Below, one piece after another: positions 34,023 through 43,027 of a DNA stretch of 64,000 bases. The DNA comes from Hyphomicrobiales bacterium (GTDB taxonomy: Bacteria > Pseudomonadota > Alphaproteobacteria > Rhizobiales > Rhizobiaceae): contig JAFKJU010000015.1 in the NCBI GenBank assembly GCA_017305935.1, forward strand, positions 124,001 to 188,000, written 5' to 3'. The translations under genes were made by a program, and so were the position numbers. Below the pieces are notes generated by a model that was given only the letters and a program-made list of their open reading frames with translations, made no database searches and was not told where the DNA came from. How positions within the stretch are numbered: position 1 is the first letter of the stretch; every line of letters begins with the position of its first letter.

Positions 34023-35270
34023 CTATTGCCCGAGAAAACCTTGCCAGACCGGCAGCACCTCGACGGCGTCGCCTGCGCCGATCTCGGCCTGTCCGGGATG
34101 CAAGACGATCATGACATCGGCCAGCGCCAGATATCGAAGGCTCGCGGAACCCTGGTCGGGCAAAGGCTCGACAACCGTCATGCCAGTGGCGGGATCCTTG
34201 CCGAGGCGGCCCAGGAGAACCTGCGTCCGGCCCGCCGGCCTGGAAAGCGCGCGGGAGACGGGCAGGCAACGAACCTGCGCAGCGTCCACCGTCCTGCCCT
34301 CAAGCCTGGCGACGATCGAACGCCCGAGCAGGGCGAAACCGGCGGCCGCGGCCAGCGGATTGCCGGGCAGGAGCAGGATCGGGCAACCGTCGACATCGCC
34401 GAAGCCGATCGGCTTGCCCGGCCGCATGTCGAGCCGCCAGAATTCGAGATAGCCGCGACGGGCGATGACCTGCGTCAGGTGATCCGCGAACCCGGCGGAT
34501 GCGCCACCGGACGATATGAGAAGATCATGGCTTCCCGCCGCCTCGACCAGCCTGGCAAGGATCGTTTCGGGATCGTCCCTCGCAATACCGAGGTCGGTCA
34601 CTTCGGCGCCGGTTGCCTTCAGCATTTGTGCGAGCATCGGCCTGTTGGTGTCGTAGATCTGGCCTGGTTCGAGGAATCCGGGACTGTCGATCAATTCGTC
34701 GCCGGTGGAGAGAAGCGCCACCTTCGGGCGCGGCATGACCAGAACGGAGCGGAGGCCGAGCGCCGTCAGCAGTGCCGCCTGGCCCGGGCCGATGCGCGTA
34801 CCGGTCTCCAGCACCACGGTTCCGCGCGCGACGTCATCGCCGGTCCTGCGGATATGCGGCTTGGCGGTGGGCGTGGCTGTCAGGCAGACCTCGTTGCCGC
34901 ATAGCTGCGCCGCCTCCTGCACGATCACGCGGTCCGCACCGGGCGGGAGGCGCGCGCCCGTCATGATCCGCGCCGCCTCTCCGGGCTGCAGTTCACGGAT
35001 GGAAGCTTCGCCAGCGGCGATTGTCTGCGCGAGACGCAAGCGGGTCGTCCCATCCGGGCTGAGGTCCGCTTCCCGGATGGCAAAACCATCCATCGCGGCA
35101 TTGTCAAACCGCGGCAAGGAGACCGGCGCGCGGATATCTTCGGCCAGCACATGGCCATGGGACATCGAAAGCGCCACCCGCACAGGTAGCGCTGCGGTCT
35201 CGATATAGCTTCCGATGAACGCCAGTGCGTCTCGGACCGATTTGGGCGATTGCTCGTTCATCGGGTTCAT
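34023..35270 (-). CDS. moeA: Molybdopterin molybdotransferase MoeA
   Basis: A 415-residue MoeA, normal length. It inserts molybdate into adenylated molybdopterin to give the molybdenum cofactor. Visible landmarks are LPRFDNAAMDGFAIREADLS, IMTGARLPPGADRVI, PKVALLSTGDEL, YDTNRP, DLLISSGGASAGFADHL and the GCPILLLPGNPLAAAAGF segment. It starts at 35270 (GGGA upstream; 35261 also possible) and lies directly upstream of the predicted Mo/W transport genes on the same strand, separated by the ModE-like box. Confidence 0.93.
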   Translation of the reverse strand: MNPMNEQSPKSVRDALAFIGSYIETAALPVRVALSMSHGHVLAEDIRAPVSLPRFDNAAMDGFAIREADLSPDGTTRLRLAQTIAAGEASIRELQPGEAARIMTGARLPPGADRVIVQEAAQLCGNEVCLTATPTAKPHIRRTGDDVARGTVVLETGTRIGPGQAALLTALGLRSVLVMPRPKVALLSTGDELIDSPGFLEPGQIYDTNRPMLAQMLKATGAEVTDLGIARDDPETILARLVEAAGSHDLLISSGGASAGFADHLTQVIARRGYLEFWRLDMRPGKPIGFGDVDGCPILLLPGNPLAAAAGFALLGRSIVARLEGRTVDAAQVRCLPVSRALSRPAGRTQVLLGRLGKDPATGMTVVEPLPDQGSASLRYLALADVMIVLHPGQAEIGAGDAVEVLPVWQGFLGQ

Positions 35271-35547
35271 TTCTAGTCCCGGAACAGCAAGCACATCAAG
35301 CGGGGCTCGGCCCCGTCGAAATATCGCGATCGAAACCTGACCTTCACACCGGAACGAGCGAGACCGGAACGTGGATTGCCAGCCTGTGAATGACAACCGA
35401 TTCATTTCCAGCCATGTCCACGGCAACGGCGTTCCACAACCGCCCATCCGCAAAACGCCATGGCCGGTGTTTCGGGTAACCGCTTCCTGGCCGACGCGAT
35501 CCGGCACCAGAACAGCTCGACACCGTCGAAAGCGGCGGCCTCAAATG

Positions 35548-35574
35548 GGCCGTTGCCTTGTGCAGGCAACGGCC
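35548..35574 (-). terminator. Terminator-like hairpin after the hydrolase operon
   Basis: GGCCGTTGCC (35548-35557) and GGCAACGGCC (35565-35574) form a perfect 10-bp stem with a 7-base loop; on the minus strand it is followed by ATTTGA. It lies 34 bases beyond the alpha/beta-hydrolase stop. The remaining part of 35271-35608 shows no supportable gene. Confidence 0.6.
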
Positions 35575-35608
35575 AGCGGGTCGGTTAATCATCTATCGTG
35601 CAGCGAGT

Positions 35609-36385
35609 TCAAGCGTGCTTGCGCAGAAAAGCCTTTACCGGCGGGCCGACACGATCCGAAGCTTCGATCAGGATGGCGTGTTTCAGGCCATCGAGGATGA
35701 CCAGCTCGGAATTCGGCAGAGCCTCGGCGATCTGCCTGTTGAGGCGCGGATTGCAGCCGCCGTCGAGTTCGCCGGTCAGGACCAGCGACGGCGCCGTGAC
35801 CTCGTGCAGCCACGGGCCCATCTCGGTCTCGGCATAGATGTCGAAGACGTTGAGGAACACGTCGCCATCGGTGTCGACCACCTGCTTCTTGCGCCATTCG
35901 ATGACATCGGGACGCGCCGCGGCGAAATCGTCGGTGAACCAGCGCGCCGTCAGCGTGTCGAGTACCTGGGGAATGCCCTTTTCACGCATGGCGGCGACGA
36001 CGGCCTTCACCTTGGCGCTGTCGTCCTCGGTGCGGAAAGCGGCCGTCGACAACAGGCCGAGCGATAGCACACGTTCGGGATAACGATGGGCATAGGCCGG
36101 GCCGATCATGCCGCCCAGGGAATGGCCGGCGACATGCGCCGTCTCGATGCCGAGCCTGGCGCGCAGCGCCTCCAGGTCGGCGACGAGGTCTTCGAGGCCG
36201 AAGCGCCCCTCGGGCATGGGCGATTCGCCATGGCCGCGCAGGTCATAGGAGATGCAGGTGAAATCGTCCTTGAGTTGCTCGACGAGCTTCGTCCAGCCGG
36301 TCTTGCGCGCGCCGATGCCATGGATGAGGAACAGCGCCGGCCCCTGCCCTTCGACGGTATAGGCACAGTCGATTGCCTTGGTCAT
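35609..36385 (-). CDS. Alpha/beta hydrolase (enol-lactonase/esterase-like)
   Basis: A 258-residue alpha/beta hydrolase. The oxyanion hole is LFLIHGIGARKTGW, the nucleophile elbow GHSLGG (Ser89), and late in the protein Asp (LTGELDGG) and His (LDGLKHAILIEASD) complete a plausible triad. The length and 'YDLRGHGESPMPEG' region resemble PcaD-type enol-lactonases and ester hydrolases. It follows the tautomerase gene with a 12-base gap and should act late in the catabolic pathway encoded upstream. Confidence 0.82.
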   Translation of the reverse strand: MTKAIDCAYTVEGQGPALFLIHGIGARKTGWTKLVEQLKDDFTCISYDLRGHGESPMPEGRFGLEDLVADLEALRARLGIETAHVAGHSLGGMIGPAYAHRYPERVLSLGLLSTAAFRTEDDSAKVKAVVAAMREKGIPQVLDTLTARWFTDDFAAARPDVIEWRKKQVVDTDGDVFLNVFDIYAETEMGPWLHEVTAPSLVLTGELDGGCNPRLNRQIAEALPNSELVILDGLKHAILIEASDRVGPPVKAFLRKHA

Positions 36386-36396
36386 GCCGGCCGCCC

Positions 36397-36609
36397 TCAC
36401 GTCTTGTCCGATTGCGCGGCGGCGGCCCGGTCGGAGCAGAGCTGGCCGGCGACGGCCCAGTCGTCCTGCGCAATCTCGCTGAACAGGATATGCACCGATT
36501 GCGGCGTGGCGTTCGCGGCGGCGACGAAGCTGTCGGTCACCGCCTTGGCGATGGCGCGCTTCTGCTCCAGCGTGCGGCCGGGAAACATTTCGATCTTGAT
36601 GACGGGCAT
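36397..36609 (-). CDS. 4-oxalocrotonate tautomerase family protein
   Basis: A 70-residue tautomerase subunit. It begins MPVIKIEMFPGRTLEQKRAI, so Pro1 (after Met removal) is the catalytic base. Helix AIAKAVTDSFVAAANATPQS and the beta-hairpin VHILFSEIAQDDWAVAGQ follow the family order; an unusual Cys/Ala-rich tail replaces the usual end. GGAGGAAAG lies upstream. It sits between an LLM monooxygenase and an alpha/beta hydrolase, which suggests conversion of a keto-enol intermediate. Confidence 0.85.
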   Translation of the reverse strand: MPVIKIEMFPGRTLEQKRAIAKAVTDSFVAAANATPQSVHILFSEIAQDDWAVAGQLCSDRAAAAQSDKT

Positions 36610-36643
36610 GGTCTTTCCTCCGTTGGTGGGGTTGGCTGTCGCC

Positions 36644-37678
36644 TCAGGCGACGGATTTGCGGCGGATGCCGGAGAGATGCGGCATGACCTCGGCCGAGAG
36701 CCGGGCCATCATGTCGAGGGTTTCCGATTGCTCCTGGCCGAAATTCGAGGTGACGATCACCTCGTCGATGCCGGCCTCGGCATAGGCGGCGAGGCGGTCG
36801 ATCATCTCGGCGCGCTCGCAGATGATCAGGCTGCGGCCGAGTTCCTCGATCGTCTGCTTGCGCGGCAGCGGGCGGATGCAGCCGTTGTCGACGATGCCGG
36901 GGCCGGTATAGACGTTGTCGAAACGCTGGTAATAGGTGGAGGCAAGCTCCAGCTTGGCGCGCGCATCGGCCGCATCGCAGGCGAGATAGATGCCGCGCTG
37001 CAGCGCCAGGCGGTTGCCCTTGGCTGCCGTGCCGGCCTCGGCCTTGCCGCGATGGAAGGCGTTGACCTGGTCGAGCAGCACGGCATGCGATGCTTGCAGC
37101 GGCGTCGTCTGCACGTGATAGCCTTTCCGTGCCGTGTGATAGATGCCCTCCGGCACCATGACCGCCAGCATCAGCGGGATCGTGCGCTCCGGGCGCGGCA
37201 TGACAGTGATCGGGTCGAAGCGGTAATAATCGCCGTCCCAGGAGACCTCTTCCCGCGTCAGCAGCGCTTCCAGCACCGCCAGCGATTCCTCGAATTTTTT
37301 CTTGGTCTCCGCCATCGGCAGGCCGAGACGCTCGATCTCATAGGCGAAGGCGCCACGGCCGACCCCGAGCGTCAGGCGACCGTCGCAGAGAATGTCCGCC
37401 TGCACCACCTCGCCGGCGAAAACCCGCATGTCGCGGATCGGCAGCACCGCGACCGAGGTGACCAGATCGATGCGCGAGGTCACCGAGGCAATCTTCACGG
37501 CAAGCTGCAGCGGCGACGGCACCAGCAGGATGTTGATCAGGTGATGCTCGGGAATCGAAACGCCGCGATAGCCGCATTTTTCGGCCTGCACCGCCTGTTC
37601 GACCATGTCGCGATAGAGCCGGCGGCCGCCATAACCAGGGTCGGGCATGTAGCTGGACAGGAAGTGATTGAAATCCAT
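36644..37678 (-). CDS. LLM-class flavin-dependent monooxygenase (copy 1)
   Basis: A 344-residue luciferase-like (TIM-barrel) enzyme. Landmarks are SIPEHHLINILLVPSPLQLA, LPIRDMRVFAGEVVQADILC, GRLTLGVGRGAFAYEIERLG and TPLQASHAVLLDQVNAFHRG. It needs reduced FMN from a partner reductase, very likely the one encoded just upstream (37741-38769). It is strongly similar to copy 2 at 39624-40658. The substrate is unknown; the downstream tautomerase and hydrolase suggest that the oxygenated product is further opened or hydrolysed. Confidence 0.85.
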   Translation of the reverse strand: MDFNHFLSSYMPDPGYGGRRLYRDMVEQAVQAEKCGYRGVSIPEHHLINILLVPSPLQLAVKIASVTSRIDLVTSVAVLPIRDMRVFAGEVVQADILCDGRLTLGVGRGAFAYEIERLGLPMAETKKKFEESLAVLEALLTREEVSWDGDYYRFDPITVMPRPERTIPLMLAVMVPEGIYHTARKGYHVQTTPLQASHAVLLDQVNAFHRGKAEAGTAAKGNRLALQRGIYLACDAADARAKLELASTYYQRFDNVYTGPGIVDNGCIRPLPRKQTIEELGRSLIICERAEMIDRLAAYAEAGIDEVIVTSNFGQEQSETLDMMARLSAEVMPHLSGIRRKSVA

Positions 37679-37740
37679 GGGTGAAATCCTTGTTTCTTGC
37701 GCTTTTCCTCGAAGCGCGAAGACGCTGTGTCTTATCGGTC

Positions 37741-38769
37741 TCAGGCGATCCGGGTGGCGGTCGGCTTCACGGGGAAGTCAGGGTGCCAATCGGCCCAGGG
37801 GCGCGGCTTGCCGTCGAGCGCGGCCACCCGGCCGCCTTCGGCAGTGTCGTAATAGATGCCGAAGCAGCCGGCTTCGCGCTCGCGGAAGAAGCGCTGCACC
37901 ATGCCGCGCTTCATCTCGCCCTCGATCATCTCCCATGGACGGGCCTCGACGCCGAAACTTTCGACCCGCGTGCCGTCGGCCAGCGTTTTCGGTGCGATCT
38001 CTGCGTCGGCCTCGACGGAAAAGATCATCGTGGTGCGCCGTTCGCCGTCTTCCTGAAACAGCGAATAGAGAAGCGAGGCTTCGGCGGCGATGCCGAGCCG
38101 GGCGAAAAGATCGCGCAACACGACGCCGTGCCGTTCGCCGCTGGCCAGCGGCCGGCTCGGCAATTCCCAATCGCTCGCGCCTGGCCGGCGGCAAAGCACC
38201 ACCTTGCCGTCGCGCTCCAGCAGGCCGCCAACGACCAGCGGCGCGCCGAGCTGTTCGAGTTCGCCTACGGCAAGGCCGAAGCCGACATAGGCGCCGCGGA
38301 AATAGCCGAGCGGCTGGCCGCCGGCCGCCTGGAACTGCCGTACGGCCCCGAGCAGGATGACATGGTCGCCGGCATCGATCACCCGCTCGCGGTCGCACAG
38401 CATGGTTGCGAGGCAATTTTCCACATAGGGCACCGGCCCATCGGCAAGGCGCGCCAGCGCCGCCGCCTTGACTGCCGGATCGCGCGCCGCAAAGCCGTTC
38501 GACACATCGCGCTGGCCGGCGCCGAGCACGCTGACGGAAAAGCCTTCCGCCTGCGTGAAGACATCGAGGCTGCCGGAGGATTTCGCAAGGCAGACCAGCA
38601 CGAGCGGCGGATCGAGCGAGACGGAGGTGAAGGAATTCGCCGTGAAGGCGCGCACCGACCCGTCCGCCGCGCGCGTCGCCACGACGGTGACGCCGGTCAT
38701 GAACGAACCGAGCATATCCCTGAAGAGCCGGCGGTCGCACTTGCTCGACTCCACCCAGTCCTGCGTCAT
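37741..38769 (-). CDS. Flavin reductase with C-terminal Nudix-like domain
   Basis: A 342-residue two-domain protein. Residues about 10-165 are a flavin-reductase split barrel: LFRDMLGSFMTGVTVVATRA, FTANSFTSVSLDPPLVLVCL and GDHVILLGAVRQFQAAGG. Residues about 180-300 look like a Nudix fold (VVGGLLERDGKVVLCRRPGA, WELPSRPLASGERHGVVLRD) but lack a canonical Nudix box, so it may be a ligand sensor or regulatory domain. It should supply FMNH2 to the LLM enzymes. Start at 38769 (MTQDWVE) has AGGAGG upstream. Confidence 0.8.
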   Translation of the reverse strand: MTQDWVESSKCDRRLFRDMLGSFMTGVTVVATRAADGSVRAFTANSFTSVSLDPPLVLVCLAKSSGSLDVFTQAEGFSVSVLGAGQRDVSNGFAARDPAVKAAALARLADGPVPYVENCLATMLCDRERVIDAGDHVILLGAVRQFQAAGGQPLGYFRGAYVGFGLAVGELEQLGAPLVVGGLLERDGKVVLCRRPGASDWELPSRPLASGERHGVVLRDLFARLGIAAEASLLYSLFQEDGERRTTMIFSVEADAEIAPKTLADGTRVESFGVEARPWEMIEGEMKRGMVQRFFREREAGCFGIYYDTAEGGRVAALDGKPRPWADWHPDFPVKPTATRIA

Positions 38770-38808
38770 CGCTGTTCCTCCTTTATTCGCGGCGTATCGT
38801 CGAGTGTA

Positions 38809-38848
38809 TTTGTACATTCGTACGATATGCAAATTTGTACATCTGTAC
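38809..38848. promoter_or_regulatory. Paired TetR-type operators
   Basis: Two near-identical 15-mers, TTTGTACATTCGTAC (38809-38823) and TTTGTACATCTGTAC (38834-38848), repeat at 25 bases. Each contains a palindrome, the second being exactly GTACA-TC-TGTAC. They sit between the flavin-reductase start and the divergent TetR gene, so they are the likely binding sites of that regulator. AT-rich DNA around them fits a promoter. Confidence 0.65.
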
Positions 38849-38975
38849 TAATTTCGCTGTCAAGCGGGATTCTCGATACTGGCACAGACGCGCAGGATCG
38901 AAACGGCAATGCCAAAGGTTGTGCCGCCGACCGGGCGGCCTGTAGATAGGGGCGGACAGACGAAGGGAATTCGGC

Positions 38976-39596
38976 GTGACGGAAAACACCAGGAAACCCC
39001 GCACCTTCCGTTCCTCGCAGGACCGGCGCGCGGAGATCATCGAGGCGGCGCTCCGCTGCCTGCAGGAGGTCGGCTATGCCAGGCTCACCGCCCGCAAGAT
39101 CGCCGAACATTCCCATATTTCGCTTGGCCATATCACCTACCACTTCAAGGACATGAACGAGGTCCTGGTCGAGACCTACCGCTATGCCTCGCGCATCCTC
39201 CTCGACGCGACCTTCCAGGATCTGAGCCGTTCGTCGAAAACGCCGATCGAACAGCTGAAAGCCTTTCTCGGCACCGGCTTCAGCCCGGCCTTCCTCAAGC
39301 GCGACTATCTTCGGGTGCGCATCGACCTGTGGTCGGCGGCCCTGTCGCATGAGGAGATCGCGCTCACCGAGCGCGAACTCTACGAGCGTTACCGGGCAAG
39401 CCTGATCGAGATCCTCGAAAAGGTGCGCGAGGAGCGCCGGGGCCGCGCGGCGGACGTCACGCTGCTCGCCGACACGATCATGGCGACGCTCGACGGCCTC
39501 TGGCTCGACTGGGAGCGCCGCCACGACGACGGCGCGATGCGCAACGGCCTCGACGGATGCGTCCGTCTGGTCAACGCCGTCATGCCGGCGGAGTGA
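38976..39596 (+). CDS. TetR-family transcriptional regulator
   Basis: A 206-residue TetR protein. The N-terminal HTH is SSQDRRAEIIEAALRCLQEV, ARLTARKIAEHSHISLGHIT and YHFKDMNEVLVETY. The C-terminal ligand-binding part is helical. It is divergent from the flavin-reductase operon, with two palindromic operator candidates between. It probably represses the operon until a substrate or metabolite binds. It is similar in layout to BetI-like regulators. Start at 38976 (MTENTRK) is weakly supported. Confidence 0.85.
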   Translation: MTENTRKPRTFRSSQDRRAEIIEAALRCLQEVGYARLTARKIAEHSHISLGHITYHFKDMNEVLVETYRYASRILLDATFQDLSRSSKTPIEQLKAFLGTGFSPAFLKRDYLRVRIDLWSAALSHEEIALTERELYERYRASLIEILEKVREERRGRAADVTLLADTIMATLDGLWLDWERRHDDGAMRNGLDGCVRLVNAVMPAE

Positions 39597-39623
39597 CGAC
39601 CTCGCCATCGCCGACCCTCACGC

Positions 39624-40658
39624 TCAGGCGACGGCGGTCAGCCCGCTGCGGGCGAAATGCGGAGCGACGTCCGAGGCGAAGCGATGCATCATCTCCAGCA
39701 TCTCCGCCTGACTCTGGCCGAAACCGCCGCTCAGGATGACCTCGTCGATGCCGGCCTCCTCATAGGCGCCGAGCCGGTCGACCAACTCGCCCGGCGGGCA
39801 GACGAGGACGTTGCGGGTCAGTTCCTCGATCGTCTGCTTGCGCGGCAGGGCCTCGATCAGGCCGTTGCGCACGCTGCCGGGGCCGGAGAAGACATTGTCG
39901 AAGCGCTTGTAATAGTCATGGATCAGAGCGATGCAGCGCTTCGCATCCGCCTCGTCGCGCGCCGCATAGGCGACGCGTTGCAGCGACAGCCGGCTGCCCC
40001 TGCCCTTTTCGCCGGCCGCCGCCTTGCCGCGTTTGAAGGCATCGACCTGTTCCAGCAGCACGGAATGGGATTCCTGCAACGGCGTGGTCTGTACGCTGAG
40101 GCCGCGGCTGGCGGCGCTGTAGATCGCCTCCGGCGCCATGGCGGCGACCATCATCGGGATCGGTCGCACCGGGCGCGGCATGACGGTGATCGGGTCGAAG
40201 CGGTAATATTTGCCGTCCCAGGAAACCTCTTCCCGCGACAGCAGCGCGCAGAGCACGTCGAAGGATTCGTCGAATTTCTGTCGCGTCTCTGCAATCGGCG
40301 TGCCGAGGCGGTCCACCTCATAGGCAAAGGCGCCGCGCCCGACACCAAGCGTCAACCGTCCCTTGCACAGGATATCCGCCTGGACCACCTCGCCGGCAAA
40401 AACCCGCATGTCCCGGATCGGCAGGACGACGATGGCCGTCGCGATCTCCACCCGGCTGGTCAGCGCCGCGATCTTCACCGCCAGTTGCAGCGGCGAGGGC
40501 ACCAGCAGGACGTTGACCAGATGATGCTCGGGGATCGAGACGGACCGGAAGCCGAGACGGTCGGCCAGCACCGCCTGCTCGACCATGTCGCTATAAAGCC
40601 GCTCACCCCCGTATTCCTTCGTGGGCAGGTAACTTGTCAGGAAATAATTGAAATCCAC
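39624..40658 (-). CDS. LLM-class flavin-dependent monooxygenase (copy 2)
   Basis: A 344-residue paralogue of copy 1 over its full length; both share YGGxRLYxDMVEQAV, SIPEHHL, LPIRDMRVFAGEVVQADILC and GRLTLGVGRGAFAYE. The GTG start at 40658 (VDFNYFLTSY) corresponds to the start of copy 1 and has GAGGA 9 bases upstream. It is the last gene of an operon that begins with a ProU-type ABC transporter, so copy 2 is expressed with transport and copy 1 with the reductase. Which substrate each takes is unknown. Confidence 0.85.
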   Translation of the reverse strand: MDFNYFLTSYLPTKEYGGERLYSDMVEQAVLADRLGFRSVSIPEHHLVNVLLVPSPLQLAVKIAALTSRVEIATAIVVLPIRDMRVFAGEVVQADILCKGRLTLGVGRGAFAYEVDRLGTPIAETRQKFDESFDVLCALLSREEVSWDGKYYRFDPITVMPRPVRPIPMMVAAMAPEAIYSAASRGLSVQTTPLQESHSVLLEQVDAFKRGKAAAGEKGRGSRLSLQRVAYAARDEADAKRCIALIHDYYKRFDNVFSGPGSVRNGLIEALPRKQTIEELTRNVLVCPPGELVDRLGAYEEAGIDEVILSGGFGQSQAEMLEMMHRFASDVAPHFARSGLTAVA

Positions 40659-40738
40659 GGGAGCAATTCCTCGTCGCATGTCTTGAGGGCAGCATTGCCC
40701 GGCCGGCAGCCGGACAATGTCAATGTCATGATTTTACG

Positions 40739-41758
40739 TTATTTTTCCGTCCAGGCCTTGACGCGCTCGGCATGGGCCGCCACCCATTCCTTGGCCACCG
40801 CCGCCGGTTCCTTCTTCTCGATGGTCATGGCGTAGATCCAGGCGCCGACATCCTCCGGTTCGATGGCCACCCGTTTCAGGAAGGCGGCGATATCGGGCGC
40901 CCGCTGCTCCAGCGATGCGGAATAGGCGATGTAGATCGGCTGCGGCGGGGTGGCGCAGGTGATGCGGCTTTTCGTCAGCCAGTCAGGCGATTCCTTCGGG
41001 TCGACATAATTGTAGCAGCCGTCGGCCTTGTATTCCGGCGTGCCCTTCTTGCTGTCCATCGCAAAACCGTCGAAGGGAGGCTCCTGGAGTTGTACCAGGT
41101 CGTAGGCCTGGTGCAGGGCTTCGGGCTTCCAGTAATAGAACAGCAACCCACCCTCCTTCTTCGCCTCAACGCTGGCAAGCTGGGTTTTCAGCAAGGCGTC
41201 GGAGGCGACGATGGGATCGTAGAGCGCTTCCAGCCCGTAGCTGACGCCCTTGATGCGATAGATATTGGTGACGCCCCAGCCCGGCGCACCGGGCCAGTAG
41301 TCGCCGCGACCGTCGCCGTTGATGTCGAACAGGGCGGCGATCTCCGGCTTCTTCAGATCCTCGATCGATTTGATGTTATGCTTCTCGGCGAAGAAGCGAG
41401 GGATGTAGAAGCCATCGGTCGCGTTGTAGGGCTTTGCATTCAGCCGAACCTTGCCCTCGCCGGTCACGAAACGGTCGATATTGCTTTGCTGTGCGCCGGA
41501 CCAGACTGCCGGATGCACGTCGACGGAGCCGTCGCCCTTGGCCATCGCCGCGAAGACGGCCGTCTGGTCGGCGGCGATCAGGCCGACATCGGCGCCGTAG
41601 GTGGTGGTCAGGATTTCGGAGAGAACCGCATTCACCGCCCGCGGCTCGTCCCAAGTCAGGTCGGCCAGCACGATCTTCTCACCGGCGCTGGCAGCCGATT
41701 GCAACAGTGTCAGCCCGGCGGTCATCGCCAGCGCGCGGATCCATGTTTTCATCTGCAT
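40739..41758 (-). CDS. Glycine-betaine/proline-type ABC transporter substrate-binding protein
   Basis: A 339-residue OpuAC-like periplasmic protein with signal peptide IRALAMTAGLTLLQSAASAG. The core shows EKIVLADLTWDEPRAVNAVL, the VDVHPAVWSGAQQSN loop and DYWPGAPGWGVTN. Aromatic residues that make the cation box in betaine-binding proteins are present (Trp and Tyr scattered), though I cannot map them exactly. Downstream of the permease and ATPase genes, 80 bases before LLM copy 2. Likely ligand: a quaternary or other amine. Confidence 0.82.
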   Translation of the reverse strand: MQMKTWIRALAMTAGLTLLQSAASAGEKIVLADLTWDEPRAVNAVLSEILTTTYGADVGLIAADQTAVFAAMAKGDGSVDVHPAVWSGAQQSNIDRFVTGEGKVRLNAKPYNATDGFYIPRFFAEKHNIKSIEDLKKPEIAALFDINGDGRGDYWPGAPGWGVTNIYRIKGVSYGLEALYDPIVASDALLKTQLASVEAKKEGGLLFYYWKPEALHQAYDLVQLQEPPFDGFAMDSKKGTPEYKADGCYNYVDPKESPDWLTKSRITCATPPQPIYIAYSASLEQRAPDIAAFLKRVAIEPEDVGAWIYAMTIEKKEPAAVAKEWVAAHAERVKAWTEK

Positions 41759-41791
41759 TGCAAAGTTCCCCTTGTTCTATGGAAGTGATTG

Positions 41792-43027
41792 TCAAGCGCC
41801 GCCCTTGCGGCCGCTGCCCGCGAGGCGATCGAACAGCACTGCGCAGAAAACGATGCCGAGGCCGGCGAGAATGCCCTCGCCATACTGGACGTTCTGAAGC
41901 GCGAAGAGCACGTTGTAGCCAAGCCCGCCGCCGCCGATCAGCGCCGCGACCACCACCATCGATAGGCACATCATGATCGTCTGGTTGATCCCGGTGCGGA
42001 TGGAAGGCAGCGCCAGCGGCAGCTCCGCCTTGAGCAGGGTCTGCAGCGGCGTCGCCCCATGGGCCTGCATCGCCTCGCGAACATGCAGCGGCACCTGCTC
42101 GATACCGAGACATGTCAGGCGGACGAGCGGCGGCAGCGCGAAGATCACCGTGGCGATCAGCGCCGGCGGCTTGCCGATGGAGAAGAAGGCCACGGCCGGC
42201 AGCAGGTAGACGAAGCTCGGCATCGTCTGCATCAGGTCGAGGACCGGCGAGGCGATGGCGCGGCTCACCGGACTTTTCGCCAGCAGGATGCCGACGGGAA
42301 TGCCGATGACGAGGCAGACGCATAGGGACGCCAGCACCAGCGCGGAGGTCTGCAGGGCTTCCGCCCAATATCCGAACAGGCCGAGATAACCGAGCGCCGC
42401 CCAGACCACCGCGAGCAGCATCGGGCCGCCGCGTTTCCAGGCGGCGAAGCCGATCACGGCAAACAGCACCGGCCAGGGCGTCAGCGTCAGGAGCGCCTCC
42501 AGGCCCTTGAGCAGCGACAGGAGCCCGCGCGTCACAACGCGGAAGAAACCGTCGCCCTGCACGGTGAGATAACCGACCGCCGCGTCGATGGCGGTCGCGG
42601 CGCTCACCCGCAGGGCCTGCGAGGCCGGAAAGCCGGAGAGCGAGGCCGCAAACGACCCCGTGCCGTTGGCCGCCGCGACGACGGCAAGCGTGAAGAGATA
42701 GAGCAGCGCCTCTAGCCACGGCCGGCGCACGGCCCCGAGACCGCGCCGCGCGGAGCGCCGCCCGACGGCAAGCCAGCCGAAGGCGATGGCAAGAAGGCGC
42801 GACAGGCCGAGAAGCACAAACGCCTGGGCAACCAGCCCTGTTGTCGCCAGCCAGACGGCGATGCCGTCGCTCAGCAGATAGAAGGCAAGGCCGCGCCGCG
42901 CCGCCTGCGAAAACGACAGAGGGCCGACCAGCAGGTCGAAGGACTGGAGCGGCTGGTTTCGCCGGGCGGTTTCCGACGCCGGTGTTTTCGCAGCGATGGT
43001 CGCCGCCCCGGCTGGCTGAAAGGTCAT
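41792..43027 (-). CDS. ProW-type ABC transporter permease
   Basis: A 411-residue inner-membrane permease; the long N-terminal part (about 200 residues with several helices) precedes the core permease domain. The core contains SALVLASLCVCLVIGIPVGI, LDLMQTMPSFVYLLPAVAFF and the EAA-type loop VPLHVREAMQAHGATPLQTL. This matches ProW/OpuAB of betaine transporters. It overlaps the ATPase gene by 4 bases and precedes the binding-protein gene. Confidence 0.85.
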   Translation of the reverse strand: MTFQPAGAATIAAKTPASETARRNQPLQSFDLLVGPLSFSQAARRGLAFYLLSDGIAVWLATTGLVAQAFVLLGLSRLLAIAFGWLAVGRRSARRGLGAVRRPWLEALLYLFTLAVVAAANGTGSFAASLSGFPASQALRVSAATAIDAAVGYLTVQGDGFFRVVTRGLLSLLKGLEALLTLTPWPVLFAVIGFAAWKRGGPMLLAVVWAALGYLGLFGYWAEALQTSALVLASLCVCLVIGIPVGILLAKSPVSRAIASPVLDLMQTMPSFVYLLPAVAFFSIGKPPALIATVIFALPPLVRLTCLGIEQVPLHVREAMQAHGATPLQTLLKAELPLALPSIRTGINQTIMMCLSMVVVAALIGGGGLGYNVLFALQNVQYGEGILAGLGIVFCAVLFDRLAGSGRKGGA

